Below, in pieces: positions 50,303-59,643 of a DNA stretch of 64,000 bases. The notes under the pieces were generated by a model. The model was not told where the DNA came from. It worked only from the letters and a program-made list of their open reading frames with translations, and made no database searches. The stretch comes from Lachnospiraceae bacterium (GTDB lineage: Bacteria > Bacillota > Clostridia > Lachnospirales > Lachnospiraceae). The stretch is taken from NCBI GenBank assembly GCA_021201665.1, contig JAJQEO010000059.1:1-64000 (forward strand). The letters are read 5' to 3'. The position numbers and the translations under genes are program-made. Every line of letters begins with the position of its first letter. Positions within the stretch are counted from its first letter, which is position 1.

Positions 50303-52168
50303 ATGAAAGAGACGAACAAAGCACCGCGTATTATGGAGCTGCCGAGGCCGGAGAAAGTAACCTGCCCGTATGAAGATTCTTATCAGGCGGATGTTGTGGT
50401 GATCGGCTGCGGGTTTGCCGGGTTGAATGCGGCTGTCTCCGCAAAAGAGGCAGGACAGAATGTCCTCGTGATAGACAAGGGAAAACCCGGCTATTCCGGA
50501 CTCTCTCCCTGGCCCTCGAGCTTTCGCTGGTTCGACCCGGAGCGGGGGGACGATGAGGAGGCTTTCAAAGAGGCGATGAAGCGCGGAGGCGACTATCTTT
50601 GCAATCTGCGCTGGTATGAGTGCTGGCTGAAGGAATCCAAAGGGATTTATGAGCGCCTGACAGACTGGGGAATTCTCGCCCAGTATCCGAAGGCGTCCGA
50701 GGCCGGAGATTTTTACGAGCGGGAGGATTTTGTCGGATACCGGGAGATGTTTGACAAATTTGATCGGCATAAAAAGTGGCTTGAGGTGCTGAAACGGTAC
50801 CAGATTCCGCATCTGGAGCACACGATGGTGACGGATCTGATTACTGAGACAGAGGAAGCTGCAAAGAAAATCTGCGGCGTGATCGGCTTCCATGTCCCGA
50901 GCGGACAGGTAATTACCGTAAGTGCGAAAGCCGTGGTTATGGCGACCGGAGGCGGCAGCTACAAGCCGACAGGATACCCGGTCGGCGGCGATACCTTCGA
51001 TGGAGAGTATATGGCCTGGGAGCTGGGACTTCCGATTACGGGAAAGGAATTTGAGGATTTCCACACGACATCCAGCCAGGCGCCGGGCAATGTATTTCTG
51101 GACAACCACTGGCAGTACCTGGAAAATATCTGGCTGTGCGGCGGCGACGTGGATCTGGAGAGCGCTGCCGGATATGCGTCGGCGAAGGGGTATGCGATGG
51201 TCATGAAGCGGGTGCAGAACTCCGTAAACGGCGTGCCGCTCGCAAATGGAAGTGAGATTCAGAATGTGGCGACAGCCAATTATACCAGAAGGGGCGGCTC
51301 GAAGGTCTATGATACAGACCCGGAGGAGGTGCGTTCCGGGAAAATGAGTACGCCGGTAGCGGCAAGTACGCTGGCGGGAGCGGCGACCGGTATGTGCTGC
51401 CATCTTACATCCGGTGTGTTCTGCGGACTCGGAGAGACAGACGGAAAAACGGAGATTGCCGGACTTTATGTAGCCGGAGACGGAATTCATGCGACTTCCC
51501 CATCCGGTTCGGCCTATCCCTGCGGCGTAGGATTTACCTCCTGCTTTACATCAATCGACGGCGATCATGCGGGCCGTGCGGCGGCTTCTTATGCGGCAGG
51601 ACAGAGCTTTGAGGCACTGCCGGAGGAGGAGATTCAGCAGAAGAAAGAAGAAATCCTTGCCCCGCTGAACCGCGAAAACGGCTTTGACCCGAACTGGGCG
51701 CGCGACGTGCTGCATTCCATCATGGCGCCCTATTGGATTACCGTGGTAAAAAGCGAAGAGACCCTGCGGGCAGCCCTGGTGCAGGTGGAATATATGCGTG
51801 ACCATGTGATTCCAAAGCTGCAGGCTGCCACCAGCCATGACCTGCGGCTTTGCCTGGAAATGAAGCATAAGGTCCTTTCCGCGGAATTAAAGCTCCGCGC
51901 CGGCCTTGAGCGCAAAGAGAGCCGTGGCTCAACCTACCGCGAGGATTATCCGTTCCGCGATGATGAGAATTATCTTTGCTACATCACCCAGAGAAAGGCA
52001 GAGGACGGAGGAAGCACGTTCGACAAGGTGCCGGTTCCGGACGCCTGGGCGGGCGACAGAGAGGAAGCTTATCAGACCCGTTATGTATTTTATTTCCCGG
52101 GGGAGCCGGAAAAAATGGGGTTCCAGCTGCCGGAAAGAGGCCGTAAAGGAAAGGGGGAGCGAAAATGA
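50303..52168 (+). CDS. FAD-dependent oxidoreductase, AprA/fumarate-reductase flavoprotein type
   Basis: 621 residues from ATG 50303 (AAGGAAG upstream; GTG 50294 is an alternative). Dinucleotide motif VVVIGCGFAGLNAAVSAKEA and VLVIDKG; mid-domain GYPVGGDTFDGEYMAWELGL; C-terminal GLYVAGDGIHATSPSGSAYP and a helical tail (VEYMRDHVIPKLQAATSHDL). This is the flavin subunit layout of adenylylsulfate reductase and soluble fumarate-reductase-like enzymes. It overlaps by 4 bases with a two-cluster ferredoxin, the expected AprB-like partner. No sulfate-assimilation gene is near, so an enoate- or aromatic-side-chain reductase role is equally plausible. Confidence 0.85.
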   Translation: MKETNKAPRIMELPRPEKVTCPYEDSYQADVVVIGCGFAGLNAAVSAKEAGQNVLVIDKGKPGYSGLSPWPSSFRWFDPERGDDEEAFKEAMKRGGDYLCNLRWYECWLKESKGIYERLTDWGILAQYPKASEAGDFYEREDFVGYREMFDKFDRHKKWLEVLKRYQIPHLEHTMVTDLITETEEAAKKICGVIGFHVPSGQVITVSAKAVVMATGGGSYKPTGYPVGGDTFDGEYMAWELGLPITGKEFEDFHTTSSQAPGNVFLDNHWQYLENIWLCGGDVDLESAAGYASAKGYAMVMKRVQNSVNGVPLANGSEIQNVATANYTRRGGSKVYDTDPEEVRSGKMSTPVAASTLAGAATGMCCHLTSGVFCGLGETDGKTEIAGLYVAGDGIHATSPSGSAYPCGVGFTSCFTSIDGDHAGRAAASYAAGQSFEALPEEEIQQKKEEILAPLNRENGFDPNWARDVLHSIMAPYWITVVKSEETLRAALVQVEYMRDHVIPKLQAATSHDLRLCLEMKHKVLSAELKLRAGLERKESRGSTYREDYPFRDDENYLCYITQRKAEDGGSTFDKVPVPDAWAGDREEAYQTRYVFYFPGEPEKMGFQLPERGRKGKGERK

Positions 52169-52467
52169 GTGTCGTAAGAATCGATCTGAACCGATGCATC
52201 GGATGTAAAAATTGTGTAGAGATTTGCCCGATGGATGTCTTCTATTTTGATGAGAAGGCCCGCAAGTCCGTGCTGGCCTATCCGGAAAACTGTCAGAGCT
52301 GCGGCCAGTGTTATCTGAACTGCCGCGGGCGCGCCATCGGAATGTCAAATGATACCTACGGCTACCCGATCACGGCCTTCCGAGGAGCGTCATCCTCGCC
52401 GATGAACCGCATGATCGTCACAGAGCCCGGCGTGATCAAAGAGCTGACCAAAGGGAAGCTGCCCTGA
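52165..52467 (+). CDS. Two-[4Fe-4S] ferredoxin subunit (AprB-like)
   Basis: 100 residues. Cluster 1 Cys11-14-17-21 (CIGCKNCVEICP); cluster 2 Cys43-46-49-53 (CQSCGQCYLNC). The C-terminal ~40 residues are an extension typical of AprB-type subunits that wrap the flavoprotein. Start ATG is inside the flavoprotein stop (ATGA). Most likely transfers electrons to or from the flavoprotein as a heterodimer; the rubredoxin fusion upstream may be another partner. Confidence 0.92.
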   Translation: MSVVRIDLNRCIGCKNCVEICPMDVFYFDEKARKSVLAYPENCQSCGQCYLNCRGRAIGMSNDTYGYPITAFRGASSSPMNRMIVTEPGVIKELTKGKLP

Positions 52468-52651
52468 GTCTGTCAGAGCGCGGAAAGAGGGATGGCCCTA
52501 AAGCTCGCTGCAATGAAACGGAACAGCGGGCAGCCCGAAGTCTGTACTGAATGGATATAATTTCATAATTGGAATGTCAGGGCAACAGGAATATAATAGT
52601 AAAATTGGAATTGCCGGGTTATTACATAAGGAAGTAGAAAGGGGAAAAGCT

Positions 52652-53497
52652 ATGAAAATAAAGGAAATTATACAAAAGCTGGAAGCATTTCATCCGCCGC
52701 TTGGAAATCCGCATACCTGTGATGTGGTAAAAATCGGGAACGCGGACGAAGAGTGCAGCGGAATCGTCCTTACCTGCTTTGCATCGACGGAGGTGATTCA
52801 AAAAGCAGTGCAGGAAAAAGCAAACCTGATCATCTGCCATGAGCCGCTTTTTTACAGCCACGAGGATACGACGGACTGGCTGGAAGGCGATCCGGTCTAC
52901 GAGGAAAAGAAAAAACTGCTGGAAGAGAACGGGATCGTTGTCTACCGCGATCACGACCACATCCACGGGGGTCACAGCGGAGAGAACATTGATGGGATTT
53001 TCTACGGAATTATGAACGAGCTTGGCTGGAAGGAATATGTCATCGGAGATACGAAAAAACCGCTGCTTTATGAGATTCCGCAGACAACGGTACCGGAGCT
53101 GGCAGATTTCCTGATGAAGAAGCTGAATATTTCCGGTATCCGTGTGGTGGGAAGCCATGACACCGTCGTCCGCAGAGTGTTCTTCTGTGAGCATGTGCAG
53201 GGCGCAAGACCCTTTGGAAACCGTACAGAGATCCCGGACAATGAGACAATGAAAAAAGTAAGACGCGAGCAGGCAGATGTATTGATTCCTTTCGAAATCA
53301 TCGACTGGACGCTGAGCGCCTACGTCCGTGACTCCTGTGCGGCAGGGATACCGAAGACCATCCTGGAAATGGGACATTTCAATGTAGAAGAGCTCGGCAT
53401 GCGCTACATGCTTCGGTATCTGCCCAGAGTCATCGGCTGCGAAGTCCCGATGAAATATGTGCAGTCCGGCGACAGCTTCTCATACATCACAAAATAG
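52652..53497 (+). CDS. Nif3-like dinuclear metal centre protein
   Basis: 281 residues from ATG 52652 (AAAGGGGAA upstream). Nif3/DUF34 features: NLIICHEPLFYSHED (His), YRDHDHIHGGHSGENIDGIF, VVGSHDTVVRRVFFCEHVQG, LEMGHFNVEELGMRYM (His and Glu). Family members form hexamers with two metals; some were annotated as GTP cyclohydrolase type 2 but their function is mostly unknown. The extra HDHIH motif differs from the housekeeping Nif3, which suggests a catabolic subfamily. It ends 6 bases from the convergent LysR gene. Confidence 0.82.
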   Translation: MKIKEIIQKLEAFHPPLGNPHTCDVVKIGNADEECSGIVLTCFASTEVIQKAVQEKANLIICHEPLFYSHEDTTDWLEGDPVYEEKKKLLEENGIVVYRDHDHIHGGHSGENIDGIFYGIMNELGWKEYVIGDTKKPLLYEIPQTTVPELADFLMKKLNISGIRVVGSHDTVVRRVFFCEHVQGARPFGNRTEIPDNETMKKVRREQADVLIPFEIIDWTLSAYVRDSCAAGIPKTILEMGHFNVEELGMRYMLRYLPRVIGCEVPMKYVQSGDSFSYITK

Positions 53498-53503
53498 AAT
53501 CCC

Positions 53504-54364
53504 TTACCCTTTGAGAAAGGCAGCGAATTCCCTGGCGACCAGAGGCGTCTTCCGGATGGGGTAGACCATGTAGATCTCGTAAAAAATATCCGGCGTGATG
53601 GGACGGATCACAGTTCCCTCCATCTCCAGATGAGAAGCCATGTTGTGCGTCAGAATCGACACACCCATCCCCTTTTGGATCAGATCAAAGAGGACCGACG
53701 CCCTGTCAACAGAGATCGATGGGTGCAGATCAAAGGTCGGATCGGCTTTCCTGAGGCAGCTGCGCAGAGAACTCATATGACGGAACTCAATCAGGACTTC
53801 CGCTTTCAGGTCTTCCAGGAGGACTGATTTTTTCCTAGCGAGCGGGTGAGATTCGGGTATTACGACAGAAAGAGTATCGCAGGTGTAAAACTGCTGATGA
53901 TAGAGGTCCTCCGGGAAATCATAATTTCCGGTCAGAATAAAATCGACCTTTTTCTGCTGCAGCCAGTCGAGCAAATCCTTTTCACTGCCTTGCAAAAAGG
54001 AATACTGGCAGTGCGGATGCTGCTTTTTATAATCCTTAAAAAAGGGCATGAAATTGTAAAGCGTTACCAGGGGAATATACCCGATGTTGACCTCCGGCGC
54101 TTCCGACTCTCGGCCAAGCAGGTTCTGGGTGTATTCCTTCTGGATGCTGACCATCTGCTCCGCATAGGGCAGCCATGCTTTCCCAAAATCAGAGAGCACG
54201 GCTCCCTTTTTGGAGCGGATGAACAGATCCTCCCCCAGATCGGTCTCAATCGATTTAATATGCTTCGAGAGGGAGGACTGGCCGATAAAAAGGAGATCCG
54301 CTGCCTCCTGAAAATGAAGCACGCGTGCAAGGACAACAAATTCATTGATATAATTTAATTCCAT
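53504..54364 (-). CDS. LysR-family regulator 4
   Basis: 286 residues from ATG 54364 (MELNYINEFVVLARVLHFQE); AGGTATCACT upstream is a weak site. HTH AADLLFIGQSSLSKHIKSIE; effector domain EVNIGYIPLVTLYNFMPFFK. Divergent from the type B carboxylesterase with ~420 bases between, so it probably controls that gene and/or the Nif3/flavoprotein set. Confidence 0.9.
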   Translation of the reverse strand: MELNYINEFVVLARVLHFQEAADLLFIGQSSLSKHIKSIETDLGEDLFIRSKKGAVLSDFGKAWLPYAEQMVSIQKEYTQNLLGRESEAPEVNIGYIPLVTLYNFMPFFKDYKKQHPHCQYSFLQGSEKDLLDWLQQKKVDFILTGNYDFPEDLYHQQFYTCDTLSVVIPESHPLARKKSVLLEDLKAEVLIEFRHMSSLRSCLRKADPTFDLHPSISVDRASVLFDLIQKGMGVSILTHNMASHLEMEGTVIRPITPDIFYEIYMVYPIRKTPLVAREFAAFLKG

Positions 54365-54711
54365 AGTGATACCTCGTATTTGCCTTAGTGTGAAAATGGT
54401 GCAGGATGCCCGATGCGCTATGTTTTCGCTCCCCGCCGGGGCGGCATGGGCTGGGCGCGAACAGTAACTGCAAAGCTTCGATGCGGTTTCCCGAAGGAGT
54501 CCGTATCGGTTCCGGCCCTTTGCATTGTTGATAATATTTATAGATAGCAGTATAGCAGATACAGGAAGTGATGTCAAAATAAATGTCCGATTTCGACTGC
54601 CGACTACCGGTTGACCTCACTGCCGCTGCGCCTGCGGCATATGGATTCCGAACGGATTCCAAATGCATCTAAAATGGATTCCAAAATGGAATGAAGTAAA
54701 GATATAAGGAA

Positions 54712-54740
54712 TTGCCAAGGCCTGATGGTTTTTGTATAAT
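54712..54740 (+). promoter_or_regulatory. Promoter of the carboxylesterase
   Basis: TTGCCA (54712-54717), 17-base spacer, TATAAT (54735-54740), 42 bases before the start at 54783. The region 54365-54711 holds no gene. Confidence 0.75.
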
Positions 54741-54782
54741 ATGACCAAGTTAAAAGAACGAATGCTTTAGGAGATGTACGAA

Positions 54783-56282
54783 ATGACAATGACAAAAGCG
54801 GTGACAAAGAATGGAATTGTGGTCGGAATGCCGGGAAAACAGACCGAGTGCACGATGTTCCTCGGAATTCCGTACGCAAAGCCGCCGGTCGGGGAGCTCC
54901 GCTATCAGGCTCCGCAGAAGGCGGAAAGCTGGGAAGGAGAGCGGGAGTGCTTCTCATTCTCACCGGCCTGTATCCAAGATCGAAAGGGAGAAGATTTCCT
55001 GATCTCGGAGGACTGCCTGTACCTGAATGTGTATACACCGGCGAAAACAGCGGATGAAAAGCTTCCGGTCATGTTCTGGATATACGGAGGCGGTTTTGGC
55101 GGCGGAAGATCCTCAGATCCGGAGATGTATGGCGAGAGCCTGACCCGGAAGGACGTGGTGGTTGTTACCATCAATTACCGTTGCGGTGTGTTCGGCTTTT
55201 TTGCTACAAAAGAGCTGGAGAAGAAAAATGGCCAGGTCGTAAATGCTGGTATTCTGGATGAGATTGCGGCGCTTTCCTGGGTTCGTGAAAACATCAGCGC
55301 ATTCGGGGGCGATCCGGAGCGCATCCTGGTATTCGGACAGTCCGCCGGCGGGATGTCCACGCGGATGCTGATGACATCCCCGCTTGCGAAAGGATTGTTT
55401 TCCAGAGCGATCATTGAGTCCGGCGGCGGCCTCAACGAAGCGGATCCGATCCGTCCAAAGGAGGAGTTTATGGCTCTCTGTGAGCGGGCGATGCAGCATA
55501 TCGGATGGACACTCGAGGACATGCTGACCCGCGATGCGGCAGAGATCTCAGAGAAGATGGTACAGGCGGCAAAGGAGACCGCAGAAGGATTTGAAGTCGG
55601 GTATTTTCAGCCGTTCCTGGATGGTGTTTCCCTGATAGAGGTACCTGGAAAGCTGATCGCCAGAGGCGAATATCCCGATATCCCGATTATCTGCGGGACC
55701 GTGGCAGGGGACGCCTGGATGTTTTCCAGAAAAGTCATGAAGCAGTTCCCGAATGACCGGTATTTCCGGGGATTTTCCTACGCGGCGAGCCAGGCATGGG
55801 CAAGGCTCTGTGTGAAGGAAGGGCGTACGCCGATCTATACCTATTACATGGATCGGACACAGCCGAAAAAAGAGGGAGGCCCAACGCACGGAAGAGCTCC
55901 GGCGTATGGCGCAGGAACTCCCCATTCTTCCGAGATTGTCTATGTGTTTGGAACACTGGAGAGCCGCAGCAAGGGATTTGAGGAGCTGGATTTTGAACTT
56001 TCCGAGGCAATGCAGACGTACTGGACGAATTTTGCGAAGACCGGCGACCCGAACGGAGATTTGAACAGAGATGCGGCTGGCGATTCGACCGAAAATTCGA
56101 CCGGTGAGGGCATCTGCCGCTGGGATCCATATACAGAGCAGACTCCGCTGGCCATGCACTTTGGAGACGACGGCTATCAGATGGCGGATCTGGTGGAAAC
56201 GGACGCGGAAAGACTGGCGCTGAAGATTACAGAAGAGCAGCCGGGCCTGCTGACCTCGCTGGAAGGATATAATTTGAAATGA
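54783..56282 (+). CDS. Type B carboxylesterase
   Basis: 499 residues from ATG 54783, since TTTAGGAG lies 9 bases upstream; ATG 54774 directly abuts it. Family marks: MFLGIPYAKPPVGELRYQ, SEDCLYLNVYTP, MFWIYGGGFGGG (oxyanion), VFGQSAGGMS (Ser187; Gln instead of the usual Glu in GESAGG), GTPHSSEIVYVFG (His). No signal peptide. Hydrolyses carboxyl esters, often of aromatic acids. Sits between LysR 4 and the second PHB-type esterase. Confidence 0.9.
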   Translation: MTMTKAVTKNGIVVGMPGKQTECTMFLGIPYAKPPVGELRYQAPQKAESWEGERECFSFSPACIQDRKGEDFLISEDCLYLNVYTPAKTADEKLPVMFWIYGGGFGGGRSSDPEMYGESLTRKDVVVVTINYRCGVFGFFATKELEKKNGQVVNAGILDEIAALSWVRENISAFGGDPERILVFGQSAGGMSTRMLMTSPLAKGLFSRAIIESGGGLNEADPIRPKEEFMALCERAMQHIGWTLEDMLTRDAAEISEKMVQAAKETAEGFEVGYFQPFLDGVSLIEVPGKLIARGEYPDIPIICGTVAGDAWMFSRKVMKQFPNDRYFRGFSYAASQAWARLCVKEGRTPIYTYYMDRTQPKKEGGPTHGRAPAYGAGTPHSSEIVYVFGTLESRSKGFEELDFELSEAMQTYWTNFAKTGDPNGDLNRDAAGDSTENSTGEGICRWDPYTEQTPLAMHFGDDGYQMADLVETDAERLALKITEEQPGLLTSLEGYNLK

Positions 56283-56538
56283 AATCCGCGCAGCACTAAG
56301 AACGCGATTTTTCCGGAAAGCTGATATATCCCCCAAGTATCCCAAAAAGAGAGTGTTCTGCGACCATTTTGGCAGTGACAGATTTTGGATAAATCAGGGT
56401 ATCTGATTTGGGATCCGAGATCCCGGATTGATAAATAATGGATAGAAAATAGATAGAGACAGTGGGCCTCCGGATGAAACGGAAGACCCTGGACTATATA
56501 AAACGAATGAAAATATTCAAAGAGACGGAGGCGAAAGG

Positions 56539-57993
56539 ATGGGAAAAAACGGAACAATCAAAAACATCACTGCAATGACTTCCAACCGGCCGGACGGAAT
56601 GGTGATTTCCAGAGCAGTCCTGGAATATGACTTCGCGCTTGATGGCAGTCAGGTCAGCCCGGAAGGGTATGAGGTGGAAAAACGCACCATTTTGGAAACA
56701 TATGTCAGCGCCGACGCATGCGGAAAGGAACCTGCCCAGTCTGGAAGCTTTGTGGTACTGCAGCTGAGCGAAAAGGATGAAACGGCCAGTGTGCAGATCG
56801 ACAAGGGTCCGGGCGGACTGAAAGGACCTGGTCCGGGTGGCCCGCCGAAGGACGGTCCGAAGCTTCCGGGAGGGCAGCCTGGAGGAGATTTGATGGCAGC
56901 GGGCGGTTCGATGGCAGGAGGCTCCATTGACGCAGGCGGTCCACCTTCAGGCGGTCCAAATGACGCAGGCGGTCCGCCCTCAGGAGGTCCAAATGGTGCA
57001 GGCGGTTCGCCCAAGGATGGCCCGAAAGGTCCTGGAGGCCCCGGCGGACCAGGCGGTCCTGCAGGCTCGGCGGCGGAGCTGCGGCCGGTGGCGGTATCTG
57101 TGAAGCAGAAGGCAGATATTGTCGGTGTGAATGGTGAGATTTGCAAAGGCAGTGACATCTTCCGCATATCGAACCGGCGCATCTGCCCGGTCGCGGATGA
57201 TTTCCGGCAGATGAAGCTCGGGGCGCTGAAGTTCAACCTGTTTGTGCCTGCTCAGTATGATCCATCTCAAAAGTATCCGCTGGTGCTGTTCATCCACGAC
57301 GCAGGGCCGTGCGGCGACGATCCGATGCTGGCACTCGCACAGGGGAACGGCGGCCTGATCTGGGCGTCGCCCGAGGAGCAGAAAAAGCATCCCTGCTTTG
57401 TCCTCTGCCCGCAGATTCCCAGGGGGATCCGGCTGACGGATGATGACTTTGTAGCCCATCCGGAGATTGAGACAATCAAGCGCATGATTGATCTGCTTGC
57501 AGAGCAGTACAGCATCGACATGGACCGCATTTACACGACCGGTCAGTCACAGGGCTGCATGGCTTCTCTGGAGCTGGGGATCCGCTATCCGGAATTCTTC
57601 GCAGGATTCCTGCTGGTCGCTGGACAGTGGGATCCGGATCGCAGCAGCGTGCTATGGAATCAGAACATCTGGATCCTTGTATCGGAAGGCGATAAGAAGG
57701 CTTTGCCCGGGATGAACGCCATCACCTCCGCGTTTGAAGAAAAGGGAGCCGTGATCGGCAGATACCGCTGGGACGCGAAAATGGATCCGCAGCTGCTCAA
57801 TGAAGCGGCGGCAAAGGCGGCATCGGATTCGTACCGGATTCGCTACACCGTATTTGAAGGCAGCTCGGTAGTACCGCCGGAAAAGGAAGTGACCCCGGCG
57901 ACGAATCATGTATGTACCTGGCCGGTAGCCTACGGCATTGAGGCGGTCAGGGACTGGCTTTTTACCAATCACAGGGAAAACGGACAGGGGTGA
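56539..57993 (+). CDS. PHB-depolymerase-like esterase with Gly/Pro-rich linker
   Basis: 484 residues. N-terminal beta domain (SNRPDGMVISRAVLEYDFAL, VEKRTILETY), then a collagen-like Gly/Pro linker (about residues 92-175) with tandem GGPPSGGPNDA-type repeats, then the alpha/beta hydrolase: YPLVLFIHDAG, GQSQGCMAS (Ser337), VAGQWDPD, TNHVCTWPVAYG (His). Same architecture as 34291-35571 but an unrelated linker sequence. No signal peptide. It begins the operon that continues with the membrane protein and the oligopeptide-type transporter, so its substrate or product may be imported by that system. Confidence 0.83.
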   Translation: MGKNGTIKNITAMTSNRPDGMVISRAVLEYDFALDGSQVSPEGYEVEKRTILETYVSADACGKEPAQSGSFVVLQLSEKDETASVQIDKGPGGLKGPGPGGPPKDGPKLPGGQPGGDLMAAGGSMAGGSIDAGGPPSGGPNDAGGPPSGGPNGAGGSPKDGPKGPGGPGGPGGPAGSAAELRPVAVSVKQKADIVGVNGEICKGSDIFRISNRRICPVADDFRQMKLGALKFNLFVPAQYDPSQKYPLVLFIHDAGPCGDDPMLALAQGNGGLIWASPEEQKKHPCFVLCPQIPRGIRLTDDDFVAHPEIETIKRMIDLLAEQYSIDMDRIYTTGQSQGCMASLELGIRYPEFFAGFLLVAGQWDPDRSSVLWNQNIWILVSEGDKKALPGMNAITSAFEEKGAVIGRYRWDAKMDPQLLNEAAAKAASDSYRIRYTVFEGSSVVPPEKEVTPATNHVCTWPVAYGIEAVRDWLFTNHRENGQG

Positions 57994-57997
57994 TTAG

Positions 57998-58666
57998 ATG
58001 AAGCTTAAGGATCAGATTATCAGAAGAATCGACAGGCTCATGTACCGCACCTGGAATGAGGAGCAGCCCGCCCGCACCTGGCACAGCGGCTTTTATCACC
58101 GTTATTTTGAAGGCTACCGTGAAAACAGCACGGCGGATAAGAATGGAAAGCACAAACGTGTGGAGCGTTTTTACGCGGGCTGCTATTACCTGGATCAGGA
58201 AAAGACAATGGACTTTGTCGGGAAAAGAATCCTGTACGCCATCCTGCTTGCGGGCGCACTCTACCTGTATTGTGCATCCTGCTTTACAGATCAGGTGGCA
58301 GCGAATTACGCGACGGTGGTGTCGGTACTCCAGTCTGTGGACATCTTCCTGTTTCTGTGGCTGGCATACATCTATGTCTGCGGTCTGCTCGCCGGACGGA
58401 AAATGATCTACAGTGAGTACAAGGGCAGCCATATCCGCATGACGCAGGTGACTCTGGCCTGCAGCGTGTCACTGGCAGCTACAGCGGCGGCGAAGCTGAT
58501 TTACGCGGTTTACGAACGTGCCCTGGATGTCCGCCATATTCAGAACGCGGCAATCCTCGTGGCTGCGGCAGGTTTCCTCTGGATGATACGCCTCGTTGAG
58601 ATGAGAACGAAATACGAGGTAGAAGAGAGCAAACAGGCCGGCAAAGCCGGTATTGAGATCAGCTGA
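57998..58666 (+). CDS. Four-helix membrane protein of unknown function
   Basis: 222 residues. Hydrophilic first ~75 residues with basic/aromatic clusters (RTWHSGFYHRYFEGY), then helices at about 80-98, 105-128, 150-170 and 183-200. No recognised family. It lies 4 bases after the esterase and 18 before the permease gene, so it is translationally grouped with the ABC transporter and may be an accessory subunit. Confidence 0.6.
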   Translation: MKLKDQIIRRIDRLMYRTWNEEQPARTWHSGFYHRYFEGYRENSTADKNGKHKRVERFYAGCYYLDQEKTMDFVGKRILYAILLAGALYLYCASCFTDQVAANYATVVSVLQSVDIFLFLWLAYIYVCGLLAGRKMIYSEYKGSHIRMTQVTLACSVSLAATAAAKLIYAVYERALDVRHIQNAAILVAAAGFLWMIRLVEMRTKYEVEESKQAGKAGIEIS

Positions 58667-58684
58667 CGAAAGAGAGGAACGAAT

Positions 58685-59635
58685 ATGTGGAAATACATAG
58701 TGAAAAGACTGTTATGGTCGATCGTAATCATGGTCGGTGCAGGCATCATTATTTTCCTGCTGACCTATTTTACACCGGGAGATCCGGCCGCACAGCTGAT
58801 CGGCTCCGACGCGAGCGCCGCTGATCTGGCTGCCCTGCGGGCAAAGCTGGGGATTGACAAGCCATTCCTTCAGCAGCTTGTGACCTTCCTTTATAACTCA
58901 TTCATCAAGTGGGACTGGGGCACCTCCTGGACCTACAATGAGCCTGTGATGGCTACCATCCTTTCGAGACTGCCGAGAACGGCGATCATCGGCCTTGGCC
59001 AGATGATCCTGACGGTTGCAATCGGTATCCCGCTGGGAATTTTCGCGGCCCGTCATCAGGGACACTGGCAGGACTACGGTGTGCTGGGCGTCTGTATGGT
59101 TCTGGTATCGCTGCCGGATATGTGGGTGGCTCTGATGTTCGTATTACTGTTTTCCCTTCAGCTGCACTGGCTTCCGGCTTACGGAATCGGCGGACCGCAG
59201 TATTACATCCTGCCGATCGTCTCCGGTGTCATGGGCGGTATCGCCGGTCAGGCGAGGCTGATGCGCTCCGGTATGCTGGAGGTCATCCACTCGGACTTTG
59301 TGACCACCGCGAGGGCAAAAGGACAGAGCGAGGACCTGATCGTCCGCAAGCATATTCTGCCGAACGCGCTGATGCCGGTCATCACAATGCTCGGCGGCAG
59401 CCTGGCACTGGTGGTATGCGGCTCCGCGATTGTAGAGAGACTGTTCTCCATCCCGGGCGTTGGACTCTACCTGCTCGACGGCATCAGCTACCGTGACTAT
59501 CCGATCATCCGCGGCTGTACGCTGTTCTTCGCAACATTTTCCGCGCTGGTCTATCTGCTGTTGGATCTGGTCTATGCGTGGATCGACCCGCGGATCAAGG
59601 CTCAGTATACATCCGGCAAAAAATCAGGGAGGTGA
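58685..59635 (+). CDS. Oligopeptide/dipeptide-type ABC permease (DppB-like)
   Basis: 316 residues, six membrane helices. MWKYIVKRLLWSIVIMVGAG start, periplasmic-type loop, and the EAA loop RARLMRSGMLEVIHSDFVTT, ARAKGQSEDLI that contacts the ATPases. Pairs with the next permease. The ribosome site is AGAGGAA. Confidence 0.93.
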   Translation: MWKYIVKRLLWSIVIMVGAGIIIFLLTYFTPGDPAAQLIGSDASAADLAALRAKLGIDKPFLQQLVTFLYNSFIKWDWGTSWTYNEPVMATILSRLPRTAIIGLGQMILTVAIGIPLGIFAARHQGHWQDYGVLGVCMVLVSLPDMWVALMFVLLFSLQLHWLPAYGIGGPQYYILPIVSGVMGGIAGQARLMRSGMLEVIHSDFVTTARAKGQSEDLIVRKHILPNALMPVITMLGGSLALVVCGSAIVERLFSIPGVGLYLLDGISYRDYPIIRGCTLFFATFSALVYLLLDLVYAWIDPRIKAQYTSGKKSGR

Positions 59636-59643
59636 GCAGTATC

